From Ruminococcus sp. UBA1366 (GTDB lineage: Bacteria > Bacillota > Clostridia > Oscillospirales > Ruminococcaceae): DNA of 6,801 nucleotides. The stretch is from NCBI GenBank assembly GCA_002306005.1, contig DBRO01000058.1, forward strand, positions 1,916 to 8,716, in the 5' to 3' direction. The first letter of the stretch is position 1. The number at the start of each line of letters is the position of its first letter. Shown here in pieces: positions 1 through 5,761 of this stretch. The translations under genes and the position numbers were made by a program. A model generated the notes under the pieces. The model worked only from the letters and a program-made list of their open reading frames with translations. It ran no database searches and was not told where the DNA came from.

Positions 1-1001
1 GCAATTTCATTGCGTTCCTGCTCGACATTCAGCTGAGAAACCATGAACAGGTAGAAAATAATCATCAGCATCACAGGAATCTGCAACAGCCAAAGAATCA
101 GTTTCAACTGGGAAGCACGCTCCGCATAATCCTTGATGATGGAACTCGCGGGAAAGTCAAATTCCAGACTGGCTTTTTTATACTCCGTGGTCTGATTGTC
201 AATTGTTTCGTTAAAGGCGCTTAAATCCGTCATATCCATGTTCTGATAATCAATGGCATACCGGATGGACAGGCTGCTGAGATTCACCGCACCCGTTTTC
301 ATCATATCCGTGGTCAGCGTATCATAATCAAACAGCATGGTGTTGTAATACGATTCATCAATGCCCTCCGACCAATATGTATCGGTATCATCCGCCGTAT
401 TATAAACGCCCACGATTTTAAATTTAATCGGATACTGCGAATCGGTATCAAACGCATTTGCAGCGGTATACACCGTCCCCACCGTTAGTTTGGAGACTTT
501 CAGGGCTTTTTCCGAAGTAATACACTCATACACGCCATCGGCATCCGCGCCTGCCTCGTACATTCTGCCCTGTGTAATTTTGATATGATCAGTAAGATTC
601 GTCATGCCGCCCGCACGGATTTTCGGCGCGGTGTTGCCCTGCGTTACCTGAATCGAAATCACCTGCAGGTAATCATCCGCCACAAACACTTTGGAATTGC
701 TGGTGGGAACCTGCAAAGAATCATAGCCGTTCTGCACTTTTGTTACGGTGCTATTCACGGATTTGAGTTGTTCTGAAGCGCTGATATCCAGTTTCAGTTC
801 ATCGGAAACCGAATACACGCCCGGGTAAACATCCTGCTCCAGCTGAAATTCTTCTAAGTCCTTGATCAGCATACGCTGTAAAGATGCATTCATATAAATC
901 GGAATCGTACTCATCATTGCGGAAGCCATGATGAAGCCCACCAACAAGCAAAGCACCATCCATTTGGTATTCCGCATTTTCCGAAACAGCAAAGTCAGCA
1001 T
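1..1001 (-). CDS. FtsX/MacB-type ABC transporter permease (N-terminal part, runs off the left edge)
   Basis: This frame is open from an ATG at 1001 to the window edge, giving 333 residues with no stop. The protein starts with a short basic stretch and a first membrane helix (about residues 12-36, WMVLCLLVGFIMAS...). A large polar extracellular domain of about 260 residues follows, then a second hydrophobic helix (about 299-321) that ends in VEQERNEI, the usual junction into the cytoplasmic loop of FtsX-domain permeases (ERxEIA). This one-helix, big-ectodomain, then FtsX order is that of MacB-like and other lipid/peptide-exporting ABC permeases. The remaining helices lie outside the window. 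It follows the adaptor gene by 81 nt on the same strand, so the two probably form one export complex. The substrate cannot be told. The ATG at 1001 has no Shine-Dalgarno directly before it; the strong one at 1045-1054 lies behind a hairpin (see those entries). The family call is firm, the exact start less so. Confidence 0.85.
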   Translation of the reverse strand, partial: MLTLLFRKMRNTKWMVLCLLVGFIMASAMMSTIPIYMNASLQRMLIKDLEEFQLEQDVYPGVYSVSDELKLDISASEQLKSVNSTVTKVQNGYDSLQVPTSNSKVFVADDYLQVISIQVTQGNTAPKIRAGGMTNLTDHIKITQGRMYEAGADADGVYECITSEKALKVSKLTVGTVYTAANAFDTDSQYPIKFKIVGVYNTADDTDTYWSEGIDESYYNTMLFDYDTLTTDMMKTGAVNLSSLSIRYAIDYQNMDMTDLSAFNETIDNQTTEYKKASLEFDFPASSIIKDYAERASQLKLILWLLQIPVMLMIIFYLFMVSQLNVEQERNEI

Positions 1002-1009
1002 TTGTTCGT

Positions 1010-1043
1010 ATACGGTTTATCCGCCCGGCGGAACCAACCGTAT
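1010..1043 (-). other. Hairpin between the Shine-Dalgarno and the start of the permease gene
   Basis: On the minus strand ATACGGTT (1036-1043) and AACCGTAT (1010-1017) are perfect reverse complements, giving an 8-bp outer stem. Inside it TCCGC and GCGGA form a second stem of about 5 bp with a 3-nt loop, separated from the first by a small asymmetric internal loop. No T-run follows, so it is not an intrinsic terminator. It begins 1 nt after the GGAGG and ends 8 nt before the ATG, which suggests a role in translation initiation of the permease. Confidence 0.6.
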
Positions 1044-1044
1044 G

Positions 1045-1054
1045 CCTCCTCTCC
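1045..1054 (-). promoter_or_regulatory. Strong Shine-Dalgarno GGAGAGGAGG, placed 43 nt before the permease ATG
   Basis: The minus strand reads GGAGAGGAGG here, an extended match to the anti-SD. It lies 43 nt before the permease ATG at 1001, too far for direct use. The intervening 34 nt (1010-1043) form a hairpin; leaving them out of the count gives a spacing of 9 nt (1 nt before plus 8 nt after), which is ideal. The alternative user is a TTG at 1035-1037 that opens a six-codon ORF. Confidence 0.6.
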
Positions 1055-1082
1055 AATTACACTTGGGTGTTTTGCGCCCTGC

Positions 1083-2099
1083 CTACCGGATGACTATCTG
1101 ATCGCCCACGGAAAGCCCCGAAGTGATTTCCGATTCCGAACCCGTTTGCAGTCCGACCTCCACCGGCTGTTCGACTTTCACGTCTTCCTGCAATAGATAC
1201 ACCACCGTTTGCCCGTTCACGGTTTTAAGCAGCGTATTGGGAATAACAATCACATCTTTACGTTCGTCCAAAACCAGCACCACATCGGCAAGCACGCCCA
1301 CGGATTCCGACGGCGCATCCCCGGTAAATTTGACATATACCATATCGGATTCATACGAAATATCCGCATCCTTGCGTTCCTCGTCCGTCAGTTGTTTAAA
1401 ATCGTCCGGTGTCATAAACACCTTGCCGTCGTAATAATCCTCGTCCACGCGAATCTGCACTTCGGTATCCATTTTAAACACGGTATCATCCGAAGGCTTG
1501 ATGGCAAGATAGAGATTTTTTGTATCAATAATTGTAGCAACCACCGCACCGGCGTTCACACTGTCGCCCGTACTAAAATCCCCCAGTGAAGCCACTGTGC
1601 CGCCAACGGTTGCATACAGCGATGCCGCTTCTTTTTGTTCCAGCAGTGCATCCAGCTCGTTTTGCAGAATATCAATATCCACCTGTGCCTTATCAATCTC
1701 CGCTTGTGTTGCTTTCTGCTGCTGCAAAACCGTCTTGGTCAGTTCTGCGCGCTTCACATACAGTTCTTTTTCAGTAATAGAATAATCCAAATCGTACGTA
1801 TCCAGCCGGCAAATCAAATCGCCCTTTTTCACAACATCCCCCGGACGCACCGCAATTTCGGCAATGACACCGCTCTGTTCCTCAAACGCCATATCATACT
1901 GGTGTACGGATGCAATCGTGCCGGAATTCATCACCTTTTTCACAAGGTCCTTTTTTTCCACATCATAGGTTGAATACTTTGCTTCATTCGCCTTGACGGT
2001 TGGCGGGTCCAGCACCTCCTCCTCATCGGGAAGAAACACACAGCCGGTCATCATCACCGCCGTGCAGCCTGCGGCAAGCAAGGACAGAAACCTTTTCAT
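1083..2099 (-). CDS. MacA/HlyD-type efflux adaptor lipoprotein
   Basis: This 338-residue protein is a membrane-fusion (periplasmic-adaptor-type) subunit of an ABC exporter. Residues 1-20 are a lipoprotein signal: basic start MKR, hydrophobic stretch and a lipobox-like MTGC with Cys20 as the likely lipidated residue, so it should be anchored on the outer face of the membrane. Residues about 70-104 form the first half of a biotinyl-lipoyl-like domain (SGVIAEIAVRPGDVVKKGD). Residues about 105-158 form a charged helical hairpin (coiled coil), and 159-195 the second lipoyl half (GGTVASLGDFSTGDSVNAG). A beta-barrel and membrane-proximal domain follow (about 196-338). The start is supported by GGAAAGGA at 2108-2115, 8 nt before the ATG. 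The FtsX-type permease follows on the same strand, which fits a MacAB-like pair. In a Gram-positive cell there is no TolC partner, so the adaptor probably acts with the permease at the outer membrane face. Substrate unknown. Confidence 0.88.
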   Translation of the reverse strand: MKRFLSLLAAGCTAVMMTGCVFLPDEEEVLDPPTVKANEAKYSTYDVEKKDLVKKVMNSGTIASVHQYDMAFEEQSGVIAEIAVRPGDVVKKGDLICRLDTYDLDYSITEKELYVKRAELTKTVLQQQKATQAEIDKAQVDIDILQNELDALLEQKEAASLYATVGGTVASLGDFSTGDSVNAGAVVATIIDTKNLYLAIKPSDDTVFKMDTEVQIRVDEDYYDGKVFMTPDDFKQLTDEERKDADISYESDMVYVKFTGDAPSESVGVLADVVLVLDERKDVIVIPNTLLKTVNGQTVVYLLQEDVKVEQPVEVGLQTGSESEITSGLSVGDQIVIR

Positions 2100-2135
2100 A
2101 TCAAAAATCCTTTCCAGATTCTTTGTTTGGCAATC

Positions 2136-2159
2136 AAAACCGGAACGCTTTCCGGCTTT
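2136..2159 (-). other. 10-bp leader hairpin before the adaptor gene
   Basis: On the minus strand AAAGCCGGAA (2150-2159) pairs with TTCCGGTTTT (2136-2145) around a 4-nt AGCG loop, with one G-U pair. It ends 20 nt before the adaptor Shine-Dalgarno. Only four T residues sit at the 3' side and they are part of the stem, so as a terminator it would be weak. An attenuator or an mRNA-stabilising hairpin are both possible. Confidence 0.45.
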
Positions 2160-2244
2160 ACTTACTTTAATTTTAACAAACCAGAGCGCAAAAATCTATA
2201 ACATTTCAGTGAATTCCTCTAAGAAATTTGCCAAAATTCCCGAC

Positions 2245-2271
2245 GCTTTTCTGTAACACTACACAAAAAGC
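2245..2271 (-). repeat. Inverted repeat with a TGTA-N4-TACA core upstream of the adaptor
   Basis: GCTTTT (2266-2271) and AAAAGC (2245-2250) are reverse complements. They enclose TGTA-GTGT-TACA, a second, shorter dyad. The core resembles a repressor operator half-site pair, but it could also fold as an RNA hairpin. No U-run follows on the minus strand, so it is not a terminator. Confidence 0.4.
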
Positions 2272-2324
2272 ACCCGATAGCATACAAAACATCCGGCTCT
2301 TTATTAAGTTCATGAAAACGTTTT

Positions 2325-2367
2325 TTTAAGAAACAAACAAAGCGACGGAAAATACATTCCGCCGCTT
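2325..2367 (-). terminator. Intrinsic terminator after the thioredoxin-reductase-like gene
   Basis: The minus strand has an 11-bp stem: AAGCGGCGGAA (2357-2367) against TTCCGTCGCTT (2340-2350), with one G-U pair and a 6-nt loop. A T-rich tail (TTTGTTTGTTTCTT) follows. It begins 11 nt past the stop codon and separates the metG-flavoprotein unit from the adaptor operon. Confidence 0.85.
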
Positions 2368-2378
2368 AGCTTGTTCAT

Positions 2379-3248
2379 CTATTTCCGCATTGCCTTAATG
2401 TGCTTGACTGCCTCCGTGCCGGCTTTTGCGCCCTCGTACACAGCTTTTGCCACTTGCAGAAGTCCGCCGGTGCAGTCGCCCGCGGCATATACGCCCGCAA
2501 TGCCCGTGGACTGATTTGCATCCACGATGATTTTGTTGTTTTCCACCGGCGCGCCGATTTTCCGTGCGATTTCCGCACTGCCTGCCACACCCATGGCAAC
2601 AAACAATCCTTCCACCGGCAAAATTTCGCCGCCCTCCAGCTCCACGCCGGAAACCGTTCCTTCACCCACCACGCGCAGAATTTTGCGCTTTTCCACACGG
2701 AAATTTTCCGGCATAGCACAAGTAGGTTCCTTGCCGTTGGTGAGTATCGTCACCCCACCGGAGGTGTTTGCAAGCTCGGATGCCTCATGCACGGCATATT
2801 CGCCCTCACCGATCACACCCACCTGCTTGCCGCGATAGAAGAATGCATCGCACATCGCGCAGTAGCTCACGCCCCTGCCCTCGTACTCTTTCAGTTTGGG
2901 AATCGGCGGTGCGGCCCGTGAGGCACCCATTGCCAGTACAATGCTGTCCGCCGGATAGCATTCCTCCTTGGTGCAGACGCTGAGCTTTTCCGCAAACTCA
3001 ATGCCGACAACCTCCGCCTCAATCACGTCCACGCCTAAGCGCTTTGCCTGTGCGATACCGCGCCGCAACAGTTCCGTACCGGAAACCGGTTCTTCAAACC
3101 CGTAATAATTTTCAATCTCGTGCGCTTTTTCCAAAGAGCCTCCGCCCTTGGTAATCACGGCGGTTTTCATGCCCGCGCGCACCGCATAGAGCGCCGCGGA
3201 AATCCCCGCCGGCCCGCTGCCGATGACCACAACATCATACTCTGCCAT
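2379..3248 (-). CDS. Thioredoxin-reductase-like FAD flavoprotein (CAMC active site; NADPH motif incomplete)
   Basis: This 289-residue protein belongs to the low-molecular-weight thioredoxin reductase family, which passes electrons through FAD to a CxxC pair and on to thioredoxin. Visible motifs are the N-terminal FAD-binding GSGPAG (10-15), the redox pair C130-A-M-C133 followed by DAFFYRGK, a nucleotide-fold GEGEYA (147-152) in place of the usual GGGDSA, and the C-terminal FAD motif AAGDCTGG (255-262). After the second fold one expects HRRxxxR, which grips the NADPH 2'-phosphate; here the sequence is VTILTNGKEPT, with no such basic cluster. At 289 residues it is slightly shorter than typical TrxB. 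NADH use, or ferredoxin as in clostridial FFTR enzymes, is therefore possible. The ATG at 3248 follows a purine-rich AAGGGGA by 7 nt. It lies 120 nt after metG with no terminator between, so the two are probably one operon. No thioredoxin gene is in the window. Confidence 0.85.
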   Translation of the reverse strand: MAEYDVVVIGSGPAGISAALYAVRAGMKTAVITKGGGSLEKAHEIENYYGFEEPVSGTELLRRGIAQAKRLGVDVIEAEVVGIEFAEKLSVCTKEECYPADSIVLAMGASRAAPPIPKLKEYEGRGVSYCAMCDAFFYRGKQVGVIGEGEYAVHEASELANTSGGVTILTNGKEPTCAMPENFRVEKRKILRVVGEGTVSGVELEGGEILPVEGLFVAMGVAGSAEIARKIGAPVENNKIIVDANQSTGIAGVYAAGDCTGGLLQVAKAVYEGAKAGTEAVKHIKAMRK

Positions 3249-3368
3249 ATGCCCGTCCCCTTCCCTGCGTACATCCGCACGCTTATTCTATATGCCGGAA
3301 TCCTGCCCGGTTATGCCTGTATCATACAACAAATCAACAAATGTTACCGTAACGCTGTCACAAAGAAC
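3249..3368 (-). other. metG-flavoprotein spacer with small dyads, no terminator
   Basis: The 120-nt gap carries a perfect 11-bp dyad GTTAC-C-GTAAC (3343-3353) and a 6-bp hairpin GCGTGC/GTACGC (3267-3282, loop GGAT) just upstream of the flavoprotein Shine-Dalgarno. I see no G+C-rich hairpin with a T-run and no convincing promoter, so read-through from metG is the simplest view. Confidence 0.4.
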
Positions 3369-5318
3369 CTACCGGATTTTTGCGCCCGCCGGAATGCTTT
3401 GGTCGGGGAAAATCACCTTTGCCGAACCGTCCGGCAAATCCGCCGCACAAATCATTCCGTTGGATTCCACCCCGCGCAATTTGACCGGCTTCAAATTCGC
3501 CACCAAAATAATTTTTTTGCCAATTAAATCCGCCGGCTGATACCATTTTGCAATGCCGGAAACCACCTGTCTGCCGCCCCTGCCGTCATCCAGCTGCAAG
3601 CAAAGCAGCTTATCGGATTTCGGCACCGGTTCGCAAGCTTTCACCTCGGCGGCAATCAACTCCACCTTGGCAAAGTCATCAATCGTAATCTGCGGCAGGG
3701 TTTCTTCCGCTGATTCTTCCGGCGCGGGTTTTTCCTGTGCCTTCTTCATATTTTCCTGCAAAATTGCGTTCAGCGCGTCAATTTCCTTGTTTACATCAAT
3801 CCGCGGAAACAGCACCTCACCCTTCTTCACCGTAACCGTCACCGGCAGTACGCCGAATTTCTTGGTGTTTGCATAGGAAACGCTCTCGGCATCCGCACCG
3901 ATTTGCTCCCATACCTTCGGCATTGTGCTTGGCATAAACGGCGCAAGCAGGGCTGTGGCAATCCGAATGCTTTCTAGAAGATTATACAGCACCGTTGCAA
4001 GGCGCGCACGGTTTTGCTCGTCCCGCGCTAAAATCCACGGGGCAGTTTCGTCAATATACTTGTTCGCGCGTGAAACCAGCGTAAAGATTTCCGCCAGCGC
4101 GTTGTTGAGCTGAGTTTTGTCGATAAAGCCGTCCACCGCATCGGAAATTCCCAACGCGGTTTGAATTAAATCCGCATCAAATTCGCCCTCCTGCCGTTCT
4201 TCCGGCAGGGTGGAATCAAAGTATTTCTCCACCATGGCAACTGTGCGCGAAACCAAATTGCCCAGTCCATTTGCAAGGTCGGAATTAATGCGGTTAATCA
4301 TAATTTCGTTGGAAAACGCGCTGTCCGCACCCAATGCCATTTCACGCAGGATATGATACCGAATGGCATCGGGCGAATACCGTTCACCCAAAATAAACGG
4401 ATCGACCACGTTGCCCAACGATTTGCTCATTTTTTGTCCGTTGAACGTAATCCAGCCGTGTACGGCAAGGTGCTTTGGCAAAGGAAGCTCCAACGCCATC
4501 AGCATTGCCGGCCAGATAATCGCGTGGAAGCGCATAATATCCTTGGCAACCATATGCACATCCGCCGGCCAGTAACGGTCAAAATCATGATATGCGGAGT
4601 TCTGATAACCCAACGCAGTAATATAGTTAGAAAGCGCGTCAATCCAGACATATACAACGTGCTTTTGATCAAACGTCACGGGGATTCCCCATTTAAAAGT
4701 GGTGCGCGAAACGCATAAATCCTCCAAGCCGGGCTTGATGAAATTATTCACCAGCTCAGTTGCGCGGGTGCGGGGCTGTAAATAATCCGTTTCTGTCAGC
4801 AGGTGTTCAATCCGGTCGGCAAACTGCGACATTTTAAAGAAATACGCTTCTTCCTTTTCGTCCGTAACCTCGCGTCCGCACTCCGGACACTTTCCGTCCA
4901 CCAGCTGGCTTTCCGTCCAGAAGCTTTCACAGGGGGTGCAGTATTTTCCGGCGTACTCGCCTTTATAAATATAGCCCTTGTCGTACAGTTCCTTAAAAAT
5001 TTTCTGCACGCTTTCGATATGATAATCGTCCGTTGTCCGAATATACCGGTCGTAGCTGATGTTCATATAACGCCACAGCTTTTTAAAAACCGCTACGATT
5101 TCGTCCACATACTGTTTGGGCGTAATCCCACGCTCGGCGGCTTTCTGTTCAATTTTCACTCCATGCTCATCGGTTCCGGTCAGGAAAATCACATCGTAGC
5201 CCTGCATTCGCCGGTACCTCGCAATGGAATCACAGGCAACGGTGGTATAGCAATGACCAATGTGCGGATTCCCGGACGGGTAATAAATTGGCGTGGTAAT
5301 GTAATACGGCTTTGGCAT
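3369..5318 (-). CDS. metG: Methionyl-tRNA synthetase, zinc-containing form with C-terminal tRNA-binding domain
   Basis: This cytoplasmic class I synthetase charges tRNA-Met with methionine using ATP. With the start at 5318 it has 649 residues, normal for bacterial MetG. The catalytic Rossmann fold carries HIGH (19-22) and KMSKS (296-300). The connective insertion has one zinc knuckle pair, CTPC (127-130) and CPEC (144-147). An alpha-helical anticodon-binding domain follows (about 330-500), then a charged Ala/Glu-rich linker. The last 106 residues (from ITIDDFAKVE) are an EMAP/Trbp111-like OB-fold tRNA-binding domain. The frame stays open to an ATG at 5345, but I chose the ATG at 5318 because AGGAGG at 5326-5331 sits 7 nt before it and would lie inside the longer reading. 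A separate sigma-A promoter lies at 5356-5385. No T-box or S-box signature is visible upstream. The family assignment is certain. Confidence 0.97.
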   Translation of the reverse strand: MPKPYYITTPIYYPSGNPHIGHCYTTVACDSIARYRRMQGYDVIFLTGTDEHGVKIEQKAAERGITPKQYVDEIVAVFKKLWRYMNISYDRYIRTTDDYHIESVQKIFKELYDKGYIYKGEYAGKYCTPCESFWTESQLVDGKCPECGREVTDEKEEAYFFKMSQFADRIEHLLTETDYLQPRTRATELVNNFIKPGLEDLCVSRTTFKWGIPVTFDQKHVVYVWIDALSNYITALGYQNSAYHDFDRYWPADVHMVAKDIMRFHAIIWPAMLMALELPLPKHLAVHGWITFNGQKMSKSLGNVVDPFILGERYSPDAIRYHILREMALGADSAFSNEIMINRINSDLANGLGNLVSRTVAMVEKYFDSTLPEERQEGEFDADLIQTALGISDAVDGFIDKTQLNNALAEIFTLVSRANKYIDETAPWILARDEQNRARLATVLYNLLESIRIATALLAPFMPSTMPKVWEQIGADAESVSYANTKKFGVLPVTVTVKKGEVLFPRIDVNKEIDALNAILQENMKKAQEKPAPEESAEETLPQITIDDFAKVELIAAEVKACEPVPKSDKLLCLQLDDGRGGRQVVSGIAKWYQPADLIGKKIILVANLKPVKLRGVESNGMICAADLPDGSAKVIFPDQSIPAGAKIR

Positions 5319-5325
5319 GGTTTTT

Positions 5326-5331
5326 CCTCCT
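5326..5331 (-). promoter_or_regulatory. metG ribosome binding site AGGAGG, fixes the start at 5318
   Basis: A perfect AGGAGG lies 7 nt before the ATG at 5316-5318. It excludes the in-frame ATG 27 nt further upstream (5345), which has no comparable site. Confidence 0.9.
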
Positions 5332-5355
5332 AAATAATTTCTCAAATCTTTCTCT

Positions 5356-5385
5356 ATTATATAACCATATACGGTGAAAAGTCAA
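5356..5385 (-). promoter_or_regulatory. Sigma-A promoter of metG
   Basis: On the minus strand TTGACT (5380-5385) and a perfect TATAAT (5356-5361) are 18 nt apart. The predicted start near 5349 gives a leader of about 30 nt, too short for a T-box riboswitch. metG therefore does not need transcription from the small-RNA promoter upstream. Confidence 0.8.
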
Positions 5386-5400
5386 GATGCAACTTTACCT

Positions 5401-5425
5401 CGGCAAAAGAAATGCAGGACCACAG
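5401..5425. repeat. 25-bp direct repeat, copy B (partial duplicate of the small-RNA terminator tail)
   Basis: This copy matches 5479-5503 at 24 of 25 positions in the same orientation; the single difference interrupts the poly-T run on the minus strand. It holds the loop, the 3' stem arm TCCTGC and the T-rich tail of the terminator, but not the 5' arm GCAGGG, so it cannot form the same hairpin alone. It sits 15 bp upstream of the metG -35 box. Confidence 0.85.
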
Positions 5426-5478
5426 ACAGCTTCTTTCGGGAATTTACTTTGGCTTAGGTTTTGCAATTTTATAAAAAA

Positions 5479-5503
5479 CGGCAAAAAAAATGCAGGACCA
5501 CAG
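5479..5503. repeat. 25-bp direct repeat, copy A (loop, 3' arm and T-tract of the terminator)
   Basis: This is the intact copy of the repeat also found at 5401-5425, 78 bp away. It overlaps the terminator of the small RNA, from its loop through the eight-T run and the following GCCG. Confidence 0.85.
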
Positions 5504-5509
5504 CCCTGC
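5483..5509 (-). terminator. Intrinsic terminator of the small RNA
   Basis: On the minus strand GCAGGG (5504-5509) pairs with TCCTGC (5492-5497), with one G-U pair and a 6-nt CTGTGG loop. After one A comes an unbroken run of eight T (5483-5490), and a second T-run follows shortly after. Confidence 0.75.
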
Positions 5510-5612
5510 GCAAGATGAAATCAAATAAAAACAATGTGTAGAACAAAAGAAAGGAGACAACAAAACGGATGTAAGGTTCCTGCTGAAAACAGCACAAAAC
5601 CGTTTTACATCT
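5484..5612 (-). ncRNA. Unassigned small RNA of about 130 nt with its own promoter and terminator
   Basis: A consensus sigma-A promoter (5618-5646) predicts a start near 5612, and the intrinsic terminator at 5483-5509 predicts the end. The first 45 nt fold into one long hairpin: GATGTAA/TTACATC (5605-5611 with 5568-5574), GGTT/AACC, then TGCTG/CAGCA closed by a TTTT loop. A U-rich single-stranded stretch follows (about 5520-5567), then CATCTT (5512-5517), which can pair with AAGATG at the very 5' end. I see no T-box, S-box, SRP, tmRNA or RNase P signature. A short closed-ended, U-rich RNA could be 6S-like, but I cannot support that name. The downstream gene metG has its own promoter, which favours an independent RNA; a metG attenuator driven from the distal promoter is the alternative. 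No ORF inside has a credible ribosome binding site. Confidence 0.5.
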
Positions 5613-5617
5613 TCCTC

Positions 5618-5646
5618 ATTATAATACACCACGACGCTCCCGTCAA
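5618..5646 (-). promoter_or_regulatory. Strong sigma-A promoter of the small RNA
   Basis: On the minus strand TTGACG (5641-5646), exactly 17 nt, and a perfect TATAAT (5618-5623). It is the best promoter match in the window and points at a region with no protein-coding gene. Confidence 0.85.
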
Positions 5647-5761
5647 GAAAATGTTGCATATTTAAGCAAATTCCTTTTCCAATTCGTCGCTTTTAACAAC
5701 TACGCGCCCTGTTTTTTATGGATATTTACGCATGATTTGCCCTTGTCCCGGCAATTTGTGC
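5647..5761. other. Spacer between DUF378 and the small-RNA promoter, nothing firm
   Basis: I see no RNA gene, convincing terminator or ORF with a ribosome binding site here. The only hairpin after the DUF378 stop is a 5-bp TTGCC/GGCAA pair without a T-run, too weak to call. Confidence 0.4.

Larger units (their letters stand above)
2100..2324 (-). promoter_or_regulatory. Upstream region of the adaptor-permease operon, no strong promoter seen
   Basis: This AT-rich stretch must hold the promoter of the adaptor operon, because an intrinsic terminator lies just upstream. The best match I find is weak: TTAATA (2302-2307), 17 nt, TATGCT (2279-2284) on the minus strand. Between that and the gene are two inverted repeats (2245-2271 and 2136-2159) that would lie in a leader of about 170 nt. 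No ORF with a credible ribosome binding site is seen here. Confidence 0.3.

Noticed and set aside
799..1056. Minus-strand ORF of 85 codons starting with TTG at 1056
   Set aside because: It overlaps the permease in another frame, has no domain features, and its TTG overlaps the Shine-Dalgarno itself; the permease frame has clear helices and stays open for 333 codons.
2400..2921. Plus-strand ORF of 173 codons opposite the flavoprotein
   Set aside because: It is antisense to a gene with intact FAD and CxxC motifs, His/Cys/Arg-rich, without a ribosome binding site or recognisable motif.
3343..3353. GTTAC-C-GTAAC dyad between metG and the flavoprotein as an operator
   Set aside because: It is perfect but only 11 bp, and no convincing promoter lies next to it; kept only as a note in the spacer entry.
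4803..5333. Plus-strand ORF of 176 codons opposite metG
   Set aside because: It is the mirror reading of the MetG catalytic domain and has no supporting signals of its own.
5346..5646. T-box or S-box (SAM) riboswitch controlling metG
   Set aside because: No T-box AGGGTGGNACCGCG-like element, no specifier hairpin and no S-box core were found, and the metG promoter lies downstream of the structured region.
5444..5659. Minus-strand ORF of 71 codons over the small-RNA region
   Set aside because: Its ATG lies upstream of the consensus promoter, there is no Shine-Dalgarno, and it reads through the promoter, hairpin and terminator with a Cys/Phe-rich composition unlike a real protein.
5662..5715. 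Short open minus-strand stretch reading KTGRVVVKSDELEKEFA before a TAA
   Set aside because: It looks like a protein tail and might be a gene remnant, but it is only 17 codons between stops, with no start codon or ribosome binding site, so chance is enough.
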